Source: Cupriavidus taiwanensis LMG 19424 (lineage in GTDB: Bacteria > Pseudomonadota > Gammaproteobacteria > Burkholderiales > Burkholderiaceae). Taken from it: a DNA stretch of 64,000 nucleotides. Both the position numbers and the translations under genes were made by a program. The stretch spans positions 2,108,001 to 2,172,000 of the forward strand of contig NC_010528.1 in assembly GCF_000069785.1 (NCBI RefSeq), written 5' to 3'. How positions within the stretch are numbered: position 1 is the first letter of the stretch; each line of letters begins with the position of its first letter. This document shows positions 33,779-41,538 of the stretch, in pieces. Under the pieces are notes generated by a model. That model was not told the DNA's origin and searched no databases. It saw only the letters and a program-made list of their open reading frames with translations.

Positions 33779-34189
33779 TCAGCACTCGCCCTTCTTGGCA
33801 TGGCCGGGCGGGCAATGGTAGCCCTTGTCGTTGCCCTTGCCCTTGCCCTTGTACCCGCCCGGGTCCCAGCGTCCCGGCACCAGCACCCAGCCGTCGCGCG
33901 CCTGGATCCAGCGCGGCGACTCATAGACATAGCCGGGCCGCTCGCGCTCCCAGCGGCCCTTCTTCCAGTCATGCTTGCGGTGGTGATCGTCCCAGTCCCA
34001 GTAGCCAGGCACCCAGACATAGCCACTGCGCGGTGCGGGCACGGCCTCGTAGATCGGCGCCGGCGGCGGGACACCAATGGCAATGTTGACCGAGACCTGG
34101 GCCATCGACGCCGCGCTGAGCGTCAGGCCCGAACCAAGCAACGCGGCCAGCAGCAGGGCCCTGGCCGGGCGAAGCACGCAATCCGTCAT
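33779..34189 (-). CDS. Secreted Trp/Tyr-rich protein (YXWGXW/WxxGxW type)
   Basis: 136 residues with signal peptide (ALLLAALLGSGLTLSAASMA). The mature part has aromatic repeats GYVWVPGYWDWDDHHRKHDW and GWVLVPGRWDPGG, and a Lys/Gly-rich tail ending HCPPGHAKKGEC. Similar YXWGXW-repeat proteins occur in many copies in Burkholderiales; function unknown, presumably periplasmic or envelope. The start MTDCVLRPARA at 34189 follows AAAGGACTCCC. It is the first of three minus-strand envelope/hypothetical genes here. Confidence 0.78.
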   Translation of the reverse strand: MTDCVLRPARALLLAALLGSGLTLSAASMAQVSVNIAIGVPPPAPIYEAVPAPRSGYVWVPGYWDWDDHHRKHDWKKGRWERERPGYVYESPRWIQARDGWVLVPGRWDPGGYKGKGKGNDKGYHCPPGHAKKGEC

Positions 34190-34326
34190 GGGAGTCCTTT
34201 CTTGTGGAGGAACATGCCCATAGTCTAGTGCTCCGCGAGCCTCAGGCAAGGCAAGAATCGCTATCGGCCGGCCACGGATGCCGGCGCGCAACACTGTCGC
34301 GCAAGCCGGCTTGCGCGCAGGCGGCC

Positions 34327-34530
34327 CTAGTGATCCTCGGCCATCGCCTTGAGCTGCGCCTCGCCGGCAACGCGCGCGGCATCCGAGGTGGTAAAGGTAT
34401 CGTCCGACACGATGGCGCGCCTGACCTGTTGCGCGCCGAAATCCACCAGCGCGATGACCCACACGTAGCGCCCCGCCTGGGGGGCGGTCTGCACGAAAGC
34501 CTTCAGGTTGTGGCGCGATTCATTGGCCAT
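34327..34530 (-). CDS. Small hypothetical protein
   Basis: 67 residues, MANESRHNLKAFV start with CGGAGATGG just upstream. Predicted strands (YVWVIALVDFG, AIVSDDTF) and a C-terminal helix. No signal peptide. Unrecognised; small Burkholderiales proteins of this kind are common. Confidence 0.6.
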   Translation of the reverse strand: MANESRHNLKAFVQTAPQAGRYVWVIALVDFGAQQVRRAIVSDDTFTTSDAARVAGEAQLKAMAEDH

Positions 34531-34598
34531 GATCCATCTCCGGTTCGGACGTGCCGCAGCACAGGGGGTCAGGCAACTCTAGCACAAGGCCCGCGGGC

Positions 34599-35003
34599 TC
34601 ACCGGCCGCCGGCCTCGGTGGTGAAGCCACGCAATTCGCGCACCCGCGCGGCCGTCATCTCGAGCATGCAGCTCGCGCCGGCCAGGCGCGCGGCGCTGCC
34701 GCCGCCCGGATTGGATACAAAAGCGCAATTTGCCTGACGGTATTCCAGCCACACCCGCTGCGCCACCCGCAACTGCCCCGTGCGCGGCGCTTCCAGCCGC
34801 CGCAGCAGCGACTGGTAGGCGCCGTTCAGCGCCGCGTCCTGGACGCGCATCTCCTGGGCGGCGCAGCCGAGCATGTCCGCGGTCGACACGGCCTTGCCGG
34901 TGCAGCGCTCATAGTCGGCGCTCAGGCCGCCGTTCTGCGCGGCGGCAAGCGGGATGGCCGTCACGGCCAGTCCGGCGACGGCAACACAGGCAAGGACACG
35001 CAT
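34599..35003 (-). CDS. LprI/DUF1311-like secreted protein
   Basis: 134 residues with signal peptide (MRVLACVAVAGLAVTAIPLAAA). The mature protein shows the DUF1311 pattern of four cysteines (YERCTGKAV, MLGCAAQEM, QANCAFVSN, ASCMLEM) with the motif LNGAYQSLLRRL and QRVWLEYRQANC. The family includes the mycobacterial lysozyme inhibitor LprI. Probable role: periplasmic protection against lysozyme (inferred). The start at 35003 has GGAGAG upstream. Confidence 0.82.
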   Translation of the reverse strand: MRVLACVAVAGLAVTAIPLAAAQNGGLSADYERCTGKAVSTADMLGCAAQEMRVQDAALNGAYQSLLRRLEAPRTGQLRVAQRVWLEYRQANCAFVSNPGGGSAARLAGASCMLEMTAARVRELRGFTTEAGGR

Positions 35004-35068
35004 AGCAGCTCTCCGTTTGCGTGATCGTGACAAGATGAGCCCGCCCCCCGGGCCTTGCGCCGGGCCGC

Positions 35069-35530
35069 TCAGGCGAGCCAGCGGCCCAGCGTCGCCACCA
35101 CGATATTGACCAGCCCCAGCACCAGGTTCGTTCCTACCGCCTGCCGGATGCGGTTCAGCGCGGCACCGGCGGCTGGCCAGTCCTGCGCCTCCACGGCGCG
35201 GCCCAGCACACGGTAGGGGCCGAACCACACGTAGCAAAAAATGCCCGCCATGACCACGCCGATGCCCAGCATCATGTGCCAGTTGCGCGGCGCCCCCGCC
35301 ATGCCCACGGCCGTCATCATCGCGCCGCCGCTCAGCAGGATCGCCGCCACCGACGCCCACACCCATGGAAAGAAGCGGCCAAACACGCCGCGCCACAGGC
35401 GCAGCCGCGGCGGCGGCTCCAGCAGGCTGCCGGCCACCGGCCGCAGGCACAGGTAAGCGAAGAACATGCCGCCGACCCAGACCGCGACGCCGGTCAGGTG
35501 CAGCAAGCGCAAAAGGGGATCGGCGGTCAT
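35069..35530 (-). CDS. CopD-like integral membrane protein
   Basis: 153 residues with four predicted transmembrane helices (about 8-27, 52-73, 83-103, 132-152). The first contains LLRLLHLTGVAVWVGGMFFA, a His-containing helix typical of CopD/DUF-type copper resistance or cytochrome-like membrane proteins. Role uncertain. ATG 35530 is chosen because it precedes the first helix directly; the open frame extends upstream to 35671 with no membrane character. Confidence 0.75.
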   Translation of the reverse strand: MTADPLLRLLHLTGVAVWVGGMFFAYLCLRPVAGSLLEPPPRLRLWRGVFGRFFPWVWASVAAILLSGGAMMTAVGMAGAPRNWHMMLGIGVVMAGIFCYVWFGPYRVLGRAVEAQDWPAAGAALNRIRQAVGTNLVLGLVNIVVATLGRWLA

Positions 35531-35835
35531 GATGGCAGGCGCCAGGGCGCGTTGGGGCAATGACCTCATTCTAAGTGTTGTGCCCGCCACGGCGAAACCG
35601 GCAAGCATGCGTCCGCGGTCAAGGCGGGCTTCAGGAAAGCAACACCGGGCCGATAAACATTCTCGTATCACGCCGCGCCACGAGCCAGGCCTAGGAATTT
35701 ACCGCTCGCGCTGGCTGTTTTCGCCAGATTCACCGCGAGGCCGGACGCTTGACCGTCCGGAACCCGGCCCCAGACAATACGCGCGGCCAGACCACAACCA
35801 CGCAACCGGCCGCTCCGCCCCCTTCACTCCAGACC
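35531..35835. other. Intergenic region before yfiR
   Basis: About 305 nt between the divergent CopD-like gene and yfiR. The frame of yfiR is open back to a TTG at 35749, so the true start could lie in here. No clear promoter or repeat is visible. Confidence 0.4.
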
Positions 35836-36438
35836 ATGGCGCCTGCCCCAGCCAGCCTCCCTCCGACCGCGCCCGCTTCCCGTGCACGGACGCGGCTGCG
35901 CCGCGGCCTGACCGCGCTACTGCTCGCTGTGACGCTGGCGGTGCTGCCGGCCATGCTGCCGCCCGCGGTCACTGCGCAGCCTGCCCCGCAGCGGGCCGAC
36001 CTGGTTGCGCGCGTGGTCATCAGCCTGCTCGGCTATGCGCGCTGGCCGGTGGAGCGCGATCCCGTGCGCCTGTGCGTGGATCACGCCAGCCGCTATGCGG
36101 CGCGGCTGAAGGAAGGCGGCACGCTCGCCAATGGCCGCACCGTGCAGACCCGACAGGTCGACGTGCTGGCCGACATGCTGCATCCGGCGTGCGATGCGCT
36201 CTACGTCGGGACCATGAACGAGCCGCGCCGCAAACGGCTGTCGGCCGAACTGACCGGCCGCCCGGTGCTGGTCATCGCCGAGGAAGACTTCGAGTGCGAG
36301 GTGGGCAGCATGTTCTGCCTCAATATCCGCGACAACCAGGTCTCGTTCCGCGTCAACCTCGACGCCCTCGCCCGCAGCGGCGTGCACATGCATCCCGGCG
36401 TGCTGCAGCTCGGCCGCCGCAAGGGAGCGCCGTCATGA
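35836..36438 (+). CDS. yfiR: Periplasmic repressor of YfiN (DUF4154)
   Basis: About 200 residues. A signal peptide (LTALLLAVTLAVLPAMLPPAVTA) directs it to the periplasm. The DUF4154 core contains KARY-type features here as VISLLGYARWP and four cysteines; the last two (CEVGSMFC) are seven apart, as in Pseudomonas YfiR, where disulphides control activity. YfiR binds the YfiN periplasmic domain and inhibits cyclase activity. ATG 35836 is tentative; TTG 35749 is an alternative. Its TGA overlaps the yfiN ATG (ATGA, 36435-36438). Confidence 0.85.
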   Translation: MAPAPASLPPTAPASRARTRLRRGLTALLLAVTLAVLPAMLPPAVTAQPAPQRADLVARVVISLLGYARWPVERDPVRLCVDHASRYAARLKEGGTLANGRTVQTRQVDVLADMLHPACDALYVGTMNEPRRKRLSAELTGRPVLVIAEEDFECEVGSMFCLNIRDNQVSFRVNLDALARSGVHMHPGVLQLGRRKGAPS

Positions 36439-37700
36439 GCCAGCGCCAGCCGGTGCGCGGGCATCGCGCGCGCCCCACCCTGTACAGCGTCCTGCGCCGC
36501 ATCCACCTGGGCGTGGCACTGATCGCGGTATGCACCGCCGGCCTGGCGCTGACCGCGATCGGCGTGACCGCGCTGCGTGTCTACGCCGACCACAACGCGC
36601 GGCTGGTGGCGCGCTCCATCGCCTACACGCTGGAAGCGCCGGTGGTGTTCCGCGACCAGGCGGCCACCGCGGAAACGCTGGCCGCGATCGCGGCCTCGGA
36701 AGACATCGCCCGGGCCACCGTCTATGACCGCGACCACCACGTCCTGGCGGTATGGCAGCGGCCCGGCGATACACCGCTGACGGGCCTGCGCCATGCGGTG
36801 GTCGAATGGCTCGGCACCGATGCCGTCGAGCAGCCCATCCTGCACCAGGCGCAGCAGGTGGGCATGCTGCGCGTCAGCGGCGATCCGCGCAACTTGCTGC
36901 ACTTCCTGCTGCGTGGCGCGCTGGGGCTGCTGGCCTGCCTGCTGCTGACCGCCGTGGGCGCCCACTACCTGGCCAGCCGGCTGCTGGTACAGATCATCGA
37001 GCCGTTGCGCAACCTGATGCGGGTGGCCCACGCGGTCCGTTCCCAGCGCGATTTCGCGCAGCGCACGCCGCCTGCCAGCATCGCCGAGCTCAATGCCCTC
37101 AGCGAGGACTTCAACGGCCTGCTCGACGAGCTGCAGACCTGGCAGAACCAGATGCAGCACGAGAACCGCTCGCTCGCCCACCGCGCCAACCACGATGCCC
37201 TGACCGGACTGCTGAACCGCGCCGCCTTCGTCGAAGCGCTGGAGCACGCCGTGCGCCACGCCGCCGCCAACGATGAGTATGCCGCGGTGCTGTATCTGGA
37301 CAGCGACGATTTCAAGCACGTCAACGATCGCCACGGCCATGCCGCCGGCGACGCGGTACTGGTCGCGGTGGCCCAGCGCATCCGTGCCAGCCTGCGTGGC
37401 CGAGACACCGTGGCGCGCATCGGCGGCGACGAATTCGCGGTGCTGGCCACCGCGCTGCGCGCGCCGCGCGATGCGATCCAGATCGCCGAACATATCCTGC
37501 AGGCAATGGCCCACCCCATCGACCTGCCGGACGGCGGCTCGGTGCAGGCCTCGCTCAGCATCGGACTCGCCGTCTTCCCTGTCCACGCGCAAGGCAGCCA
37601 GGCGCTGCTGCATGCCGCCGATGCCGCCATGTACGGCGCCAAGCGCCGCTCCGGCGGCATCTGGCAAAGCGCCGAGCCGCGCCTGGACGTCACGCAGTGA
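36435..37700 (+). CDS. yfiN: YfiN-type membrane diguanylate cyclase
   Basis: 421 residues. A first transmembrane helix (about 22-48), periplasmic PAS-like domain (to about 155), a second transmembrane helix (about 156-180), HAMP, then GGDEF. The active site is RIGGDEFAV with an inhibitory RxxD (RGRD) five residues upstream. In the family, release from YfiR repression raises c-di-GMP and promotes biofilm. It is translationally coupled to yfiR and overlaps the yfiB 5' end. Confidence 0.93.
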   Translation: MSQRQPVRGHRARPTLYSVLRRIHLGVALIAVCTAGLALTAIGVTALRVYADHNARLVARSIAYTLEAPVVFRDQAATAETLAAIAASEDIARATVYDRDHHVLAVWQRPGDTPLTGLRHAVVEWLGTDAVEQPILHQAQQVGMLRVSGDPRNLLHFLLRGALGLLACLLLTAVGAHYLASRLLVQIIEPLRNLMRVAHAVRSQRDFAQRTPPASIAELNALSEDFNGLLDELQTWQNQMQHENRSLAHRANHDALTGLLNRAAFVEALEHAVRHAAANDEYAAVLYLDSDDFKHVNDRHGHAAGDAVLVAVAQRIRASLRGRDTVARIGGDEFAVLATALRAPRDAIQIAEHILQAMAHPIDLPDGGSVQASLSIGLAVFPVHAQGSQALLHAADAAMYGAKRRSGGIWQSAEPRLDVTQ

Positions 37701-37708
37701 GAAACCAC

Positions 37709-38230
37709 ATGCATGCAAGCCGCTTCCTGACCGATCACCGAATTCGCTGGCAATCCTGGCTGGCCGCCGTCATGCTGGCCGGCCTGGCGCTGGCCGGCTG
37801 CCAGACCGCGCCGCGCGAAGGCCGGCTGTCGCCGGCGCAGCTCGCGGTGCTGCAGCAGGAGGGTTTCACGCTGACCGGGGAAGGCTGGGAACTAGGCCTC
37901 ACCGACAAGGTGCTGTTCGGCTTCAACGAGGACCTGATCGAAGGGGACCGCGCCGCCAACGTGCTGCGCATTGGCCGGGCGCTGAGCGGCGTGGGCATCG
38001 AGCGCCTGCGCGTGGACGGCCATACCGATGATGCCGGCTCGGCGGAATACAACCAGTCGCTGTCGGTGCGGCGCGCCGAAGCCGTGGCCAGGCTGCTGGC
38101 CGATGCCGGCTTTACCCGCGACAACATCGAAGTCCGCGGGCTAGGCAAGTCCCGTCCGGTGGCGGACAACCGTACCGCCGCTGGACGCGCCGAGAACCGG
38201 CGCGTCGCCATCATCGTTTCGGTAGACTAG
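37709..38230 (+). CDS. yfiB: OmpA-like lipoprotein of the YfiBNR system
   Basis: 173 residues. A signal peptide with lipobox LALAGCQTAP marks an outer-membrane lipoprotein. The OmpA-C peptidoglycan-binding domain has VDGHTDDAGSAEYNQSLSVRRA and GLGKSRPVADN. In Pseudomonas YfiB sequesters YfiR at the outer membrane and so activates YfiN. The segment between lipobox and OmpA domain (about 50 residues) matches the YfiB linker. GTG 37697 overlapping the yfiN stop is an alternative start. Confidence 0.9.
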   Translation: MHASRFLTDHRIRWQSWLAAVMLAGLALAGCQTAPREGRLSPAQLAVLQQEGFTLTGEGWELGLTDKVLFGFNEDLIEGDRAANVLRIGRALSGVGIERLRVDGHTDDAGSAEYNQSLSVRRAEAVARLLADAGFTRDNIEVRGLGKSRPVADNRTAAGRAENRRVAIIVSVD

Positions 38231-38239
38231 CGCGCCCGC

Positions 38240-38512
38240 TCAGTCGTCGAAGGGATTGGGCGCACGGTTCTCGAGCGAATCGTTCAGGTCGAACTCGTCG
38301 CGCACCTTGTCGACCACCGCACGCACGCTGGCCGCATAACCGTGCAGGTTGTCGAAGGCCATGTCCCAGTTGCGGCCGCGCGCATCGCGCGGATGAGGCT
38401 GCGGTGCCGGCACGCGGATGCGGGCACCGTCTTCGCCGATTTCATCGATCTGCTGGATACGCCGGCTGACCTCGTCCTGCAGGGCACGCCGGCCACGCTC
38501 ACGCTTGGCCAT
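38240..38512 (-). CDS. Hypothetical Arg-rich protein
   Basis: 90 residues, start MAKRERGRRALQDEVSRRIQ. Helical and charged with a conserved-looking NWDMAFDNLHGYAASVRAVV and acidic C-terminus NPFDD. No membrane segment. Unrecognised. It is convergent with yfiB, 9 nt apart. Confidence 0.65.
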   Translation of the reverse strand: MAKRERGRRALQDEVSRRIQQIDEIGEDGARIRVPAPQPHPRDARGRNWDMAFDNLHGYAASVRAVVDKVRDEFDLNDSLENRAPNPFDD

Positions 38513-38571
38513 GACTGACTCCTGGCTGAATCCCAACGCATCCTAGCACGCGCGTCAGGGACCGGAGGCGC

Positions 38572-39420
38572 CTACAGCGCGGCCTTGGCCGCCTGGTAAG
38601 CCGCGTACAGGCGCGTGAACACGGGCCCCGGCGCGCCCGCGCCGATCTGACGGCCATCGATGCTGACCACCGGCAGCAACTCCTTGCTGGCGGACGACAG
38701 CAGCACCTCGTCGGCGGCAAACACCTCGTCCCTGGCGATCCGGCGCGATTCCAGCACAATCCCCATCGCAGCGCAGATTTCCTCCATGAAGCCGTAGCGG
38801 ATGCCCTCCAGGATCAGGTTGTCCTTGGGCGGCGCCGACACGCGGCCATCGCGCACCACCCACACGTTGGACGCCGACGCCTCGGTCAGCCAGCCGTCGC
38901 GGAACTGGATCGCCTCGGTCACCCCCTGCTCCACCGCATGCTGCGCCGCCAGCACGTTGCCGAGCAGCGAGATCGACTTGATCTGGCAATTCAGCCAGCG
39001 CCGGTCCTCCATCGTCACGCACGCAACGCCCTGCTCCACCATCTGCGCCGACGGCAGCGCCATCGGATTGGTCATGATCAAAACCGTCGGCACCACCTCC
39101 TTCGGGAACGCATGCGTGCGCCGGGCCACGCCACGCGTCACCTGGATATAGACCAGCTGATCCGACAGGCCGTTAGCCTTGACCACCTCGTCGACCCGCT
39201 CCAGCCACTGCGCGGCGCTATACGGGTCGGGAATACCGATGCCCTCCAGGCTCCGGTGCAGGCGCGCAAGGTGCTGCGCGCCGCGGAACGGCTTGCCGTG
39301 GTAGTACGGGATCACCTCATAAATGCCGTCGCCAAAGATAAAACCGCGGTCCAGCACAGGGATGCGGGCCTCGGAGAGCGGAGTCAGGGTGCCGTTGAGG
39401 TGGACGATGGGGTCGGACAT
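38572..39420 (-). CDS. Class IV aminotransferase (D-alanine transaminase-like)
   Basis: 282 residues, PLP fold type IV. The catalytic Lys is in CQIKSISLLGNVLAAQHA (about 145-149); other family motifs are VLDRGFIFGDGIYEV and TEASASNVWVV. Close to D-amino-acid transaminase, which makes D-Ala/D-Glu for peptidoglycan; branched-chain or aminodeoxychorismate lyase activity is less likely. The start is ATG 39420; ATG 39429 is possible, and neither has a good ribosome site. Confidence 0.88.
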   Translation of the reverse strand: MSDPIVHLNGTLTPLSEARIPVLDRGFIFGDGIYEVIPYYHGKPFRGAQHLARLHRSLEGIGIPDPYSAAQWLERVDEVVKANGLSDQLVYIQVTRGVARRTHAFPKEVVPTVLIMTNPMALPSAQMVEQGVACVTMEDRRWLNCQIKSISLLGNVLAAQHAVEQGVTEAIQFRDGWLTEASASNVWVVRDGRVSAPPKDNLILEGIRYGFMEEICAAMGIVLESRRIARDEVFAADEVLLSSASKELLPVVSIDGRQIGAGAPGPVFTRLYAAYQAAKAAL

Positions 39421-39530
39421 GGGATGCATCGGGGCCGTTCGAAAGAGATGCCGGATTCTTTCACGGCCGGCCCGGCAAGGTCATGCAATCTACGCATGAA
39501 CACGGCGAGGCGTGCGCCCTTCGCTTGTGC

Positions 39531-40022
39531 TCAGACTGGCGCCAGCGCTTTGGACAGCAGCACCGTGGTGAAGCCGCTATCCCAGCTTTCGTCGGCATAG
39601 AAATCGATCTCGGCATAGCCCTGGCGCCGATAGAAGGCGCGGCTCTGCTGGTTGAACGTATCCGTCTCCAGCCGCACCTCGCGATGCCCGGCGCGGGCCA
39701 CCGCGGCCTCCGCATGCGCCAGCAGCGCCCCGCCCAGCCCCATCCGCTGCCAGGTCCGGCCAACATGCAGCGCCCAGATGAAATTGTTTTCCCAATCCAC
39801 CATCGCGGCCGGCACCCCGTTCACGCAGGCAACATGGAATTCCTGCAAACGTGCTTCAACGTAGCTGCGGGTCTTGCCTTGCTGCTCGAAGGCGGCAGCG
39901 GCCGCCGGCGTCAGTTGCGGCTTCCATGTGCCGAGGTAGGTGTCGATCAGGATGGCTTCCACCGCTTGCGCGTCTGAGGGCAAGGCGGGGCGGATTTCGA
40001 ATGTGCTGATGAGTTTTTGCAT
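39531..40022 (-). CDS. GNAT-family N-acetyltransferase
   Basis: 163 residues. The acetyl-CoA loop is VGRTWQRMGLGGALLAHAE (about 88-106), then ETDTFNQQSRAFYRRQGY. Substrate unknown. ATG 40022 begins MQKLISTFEIRPA, which matches the first GNAT strand; the open frame upstream is not coding. Confidence 0.88.
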   Translation of the reverse strand: MQKLISTFEIRPALPSDAQAVEAILIDTYLGTWKPQLTPAAAAAFEQQGKTRSYVEARLQEFHVACVNGVPAAMVDWENNFIWALHVGRTWQRMGLGGALLAHAEAAVARAGHREVRLETDTFNQQSRAFYRRQGYAEIDFYADESWDSGFTTVLLSKALAPV

Positions 40023-40212
40023 GGCCGAGAGCATAACCGCCAGCGGAGATGCATCGCCAATGCTGGTGCAAACTTGCCCGAAGCATCGGACTGGCCGCCA
40101 GGCATGCAGGCAAGACAGCCGACGGACGTAACTCATCCAGGTCAAAGCGCGAATTTCCGTCAGCGGGCTGCTATCTTAGCTCTTACAGCGTCGGAAACCC
40201 GGAGGCAGCCAA

Positions 40213-41190
40213 GTGACAACGTATGCACAGCAGCCGAACTGGCGCGCAATCCAGAATTTCCTGCCCGCCGACTTGCAATTGACCGACGAGGAAGCACCGC
40301 AGGAGACATGGTGGCAGTGGCAGCAACACCGCGTCCACCTCGATTGCTATCGCATTGCCTCCGCAAGGCTCAAGGTCATTCTCCTGCACGGCCTGGGTAC
40401 CAATGGCCGGCAACTGTCCGTGATCGTAGGAGCGCCGCTGGCTCGCGCCGGCTTTGAAACCATCGCTGTCGACATGCCCGAGTATGGACTGACGGAGGTG
40501 GGCCCCGGCAAACCAGTAACGTATGACGACTGGGTTCAGGCCGGCAGCGACCTCGTCGATCTGGAAGCAAAGCAGGACGATCGTCCCATCGTGCTGTACG
40601 GCTTCAGCGCTGGCGGACTGGAAACGTTCCACATTGCTGCGAAGAACCGAAAGGTGAAGGGCATCATCGGCATGGGCTTTTTCGATCCGCGGCTGCAGGC
40701 GGTGCGGGACCAGGCCGCGTTCAACCTGCTCATGAGCCGGCTGGGAAGTCCGCTTGCACAATGGACCGCGCGCACGCCTTTCGGCGGGTTTCGCCTGCCC
40801 GCTGCCGCGCTGATCAAAATGCGGGAGCTGGTGAACGACAAGGCAGCCTTGAAAGTGCTTCTGGCGGATAAAACCTCCGCGGGCAAGTGGATCACGATGG
40901 CATTCATGGCCAGCTACATGCGCTACGTGCCCGCGGTAGAGCCGGACGATTTCGATGTCTGTCCGATCCTGCTGACGCAGCCCGCGCAGGATCATTGGAC
41001 GCCCTTGCGCCTGAGTGAGCCGTTCCTCAGGCGTGTCAGCCATGTCCCCATAAGGATCGTGATGTTAGAAAACGCGGGACATTTTCCAATCGAGCAGCCT
41101 GGATTGAGCCAGATGATCGACGCGATCCGGGAGTTTTGTGGAGAGATTGCGGAGCGCCATGCGCCGAGTCGGCCCTTGCAGGCCTACTGA
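40213..41190 (+). CDS. Alpha/beta hydrolase
   Basis: 325 residues. LLHGLGTNGRQL gives the oxyanion region, LYGFSAGGLE the nucleophile elbow (Ser), and NAGHFPIEQPG the catalytic His. Substrate unknown. The start is GTG 40213 with GGAGG 8 nt upstream. Base composition is visibly lower in G+C than the neighbours (many AAT, AAA, TAT codons), suggesting more recent acquisition. It ends near a bidirectional terminator. Confidence 0.88.
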   Translation: MTTYAQQPNWRAIQNFLPADLQLTDEEAPQETWWQWQQHRVHLDCYRIASARLKVILLHGLGTNGRQLSVIVGAPLARAGFETIAVDMPEYGLTEVGPGKPVTYDDWVQAGSDLVDLEAKQDDRPIVLYGFSAGGLETFHIAAKNRKVKGIIGMGFFDPRLQAVRDQAAFNLLMSRLGSPLAQWTARTPFGGFRLPAAALIKMRELVNDKAALKVLLADKTSAGKWITMAFMASYMRYVPAVEPDDFDVCPILLTQPAQDHWTPLRLSEPFLRRVSHVPIRIVMLENAGHFPIEQPGLSQMIDAIREFCGEIAERHAPSRPLQAY

Positions 41191-41309
41191 CGCCGCCGTC
41201 CAGGTCAGCGCGGATACCAACGCCCCATGACACAACGGCCGATTCCATTCGGCCAGCAGACCAGGCCTGCCGTCACAAGGCAGGGTCGCAGCCGAGCTCA
41301 GGCAAACAA

Positions 41310-41340
41310 AAAGGGCCGGGGTCAATGACCCCGGCCCTTT
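41310..41340. terminator. Bidirectional rho-independent terminator
   Basis: A perfect 14-bp stem AAAGGGCCGGGGTC / GACCCCGGCCCTTT with a 3-nt loop. On the minus strand it is followed by TTTTTGTTT, so it terminates tRNA-Ser; on the plus strand it can stop the hydrolase transcript. Confidence 0.88.
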
Positions 41341-41386
41341 GTTGACCCTGCGGTTAGAACCGAACCCGCAAAGCCTCACAGAATAC

Positions 41387-41477
41387 TGGCGGAGAGAGGG
41401 GGATTCGAACCCCCGATGGGCTATTAACCCATACACGCTTTCCAGGCGTGCGACTTAAACCACTCATCCATCTCTCC
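41387..41477 (-). tRNA. tRNA-Ser(GGA)
   Basis: 91-nt class II tRNA with encoded CCA. The acceptor GGAGAGA pairs with TCTCTCC; the anticodon stem CACGC/GCGTG flanks loop CTGGAAA, anticodon GGA; a long variable arm (TATGGGTTAATAGCCCAT) is typical of serine tRNAs; T arm GGGGGTTCGAATCCCCC. Confidence 0.96.
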
Positions 41478-41538
41478 GGGAAGTCCGAGATTATAGCAGA
41501 GTTGCCCGTCGAATCCAGTATCTCGTCGCCACCCTTCC

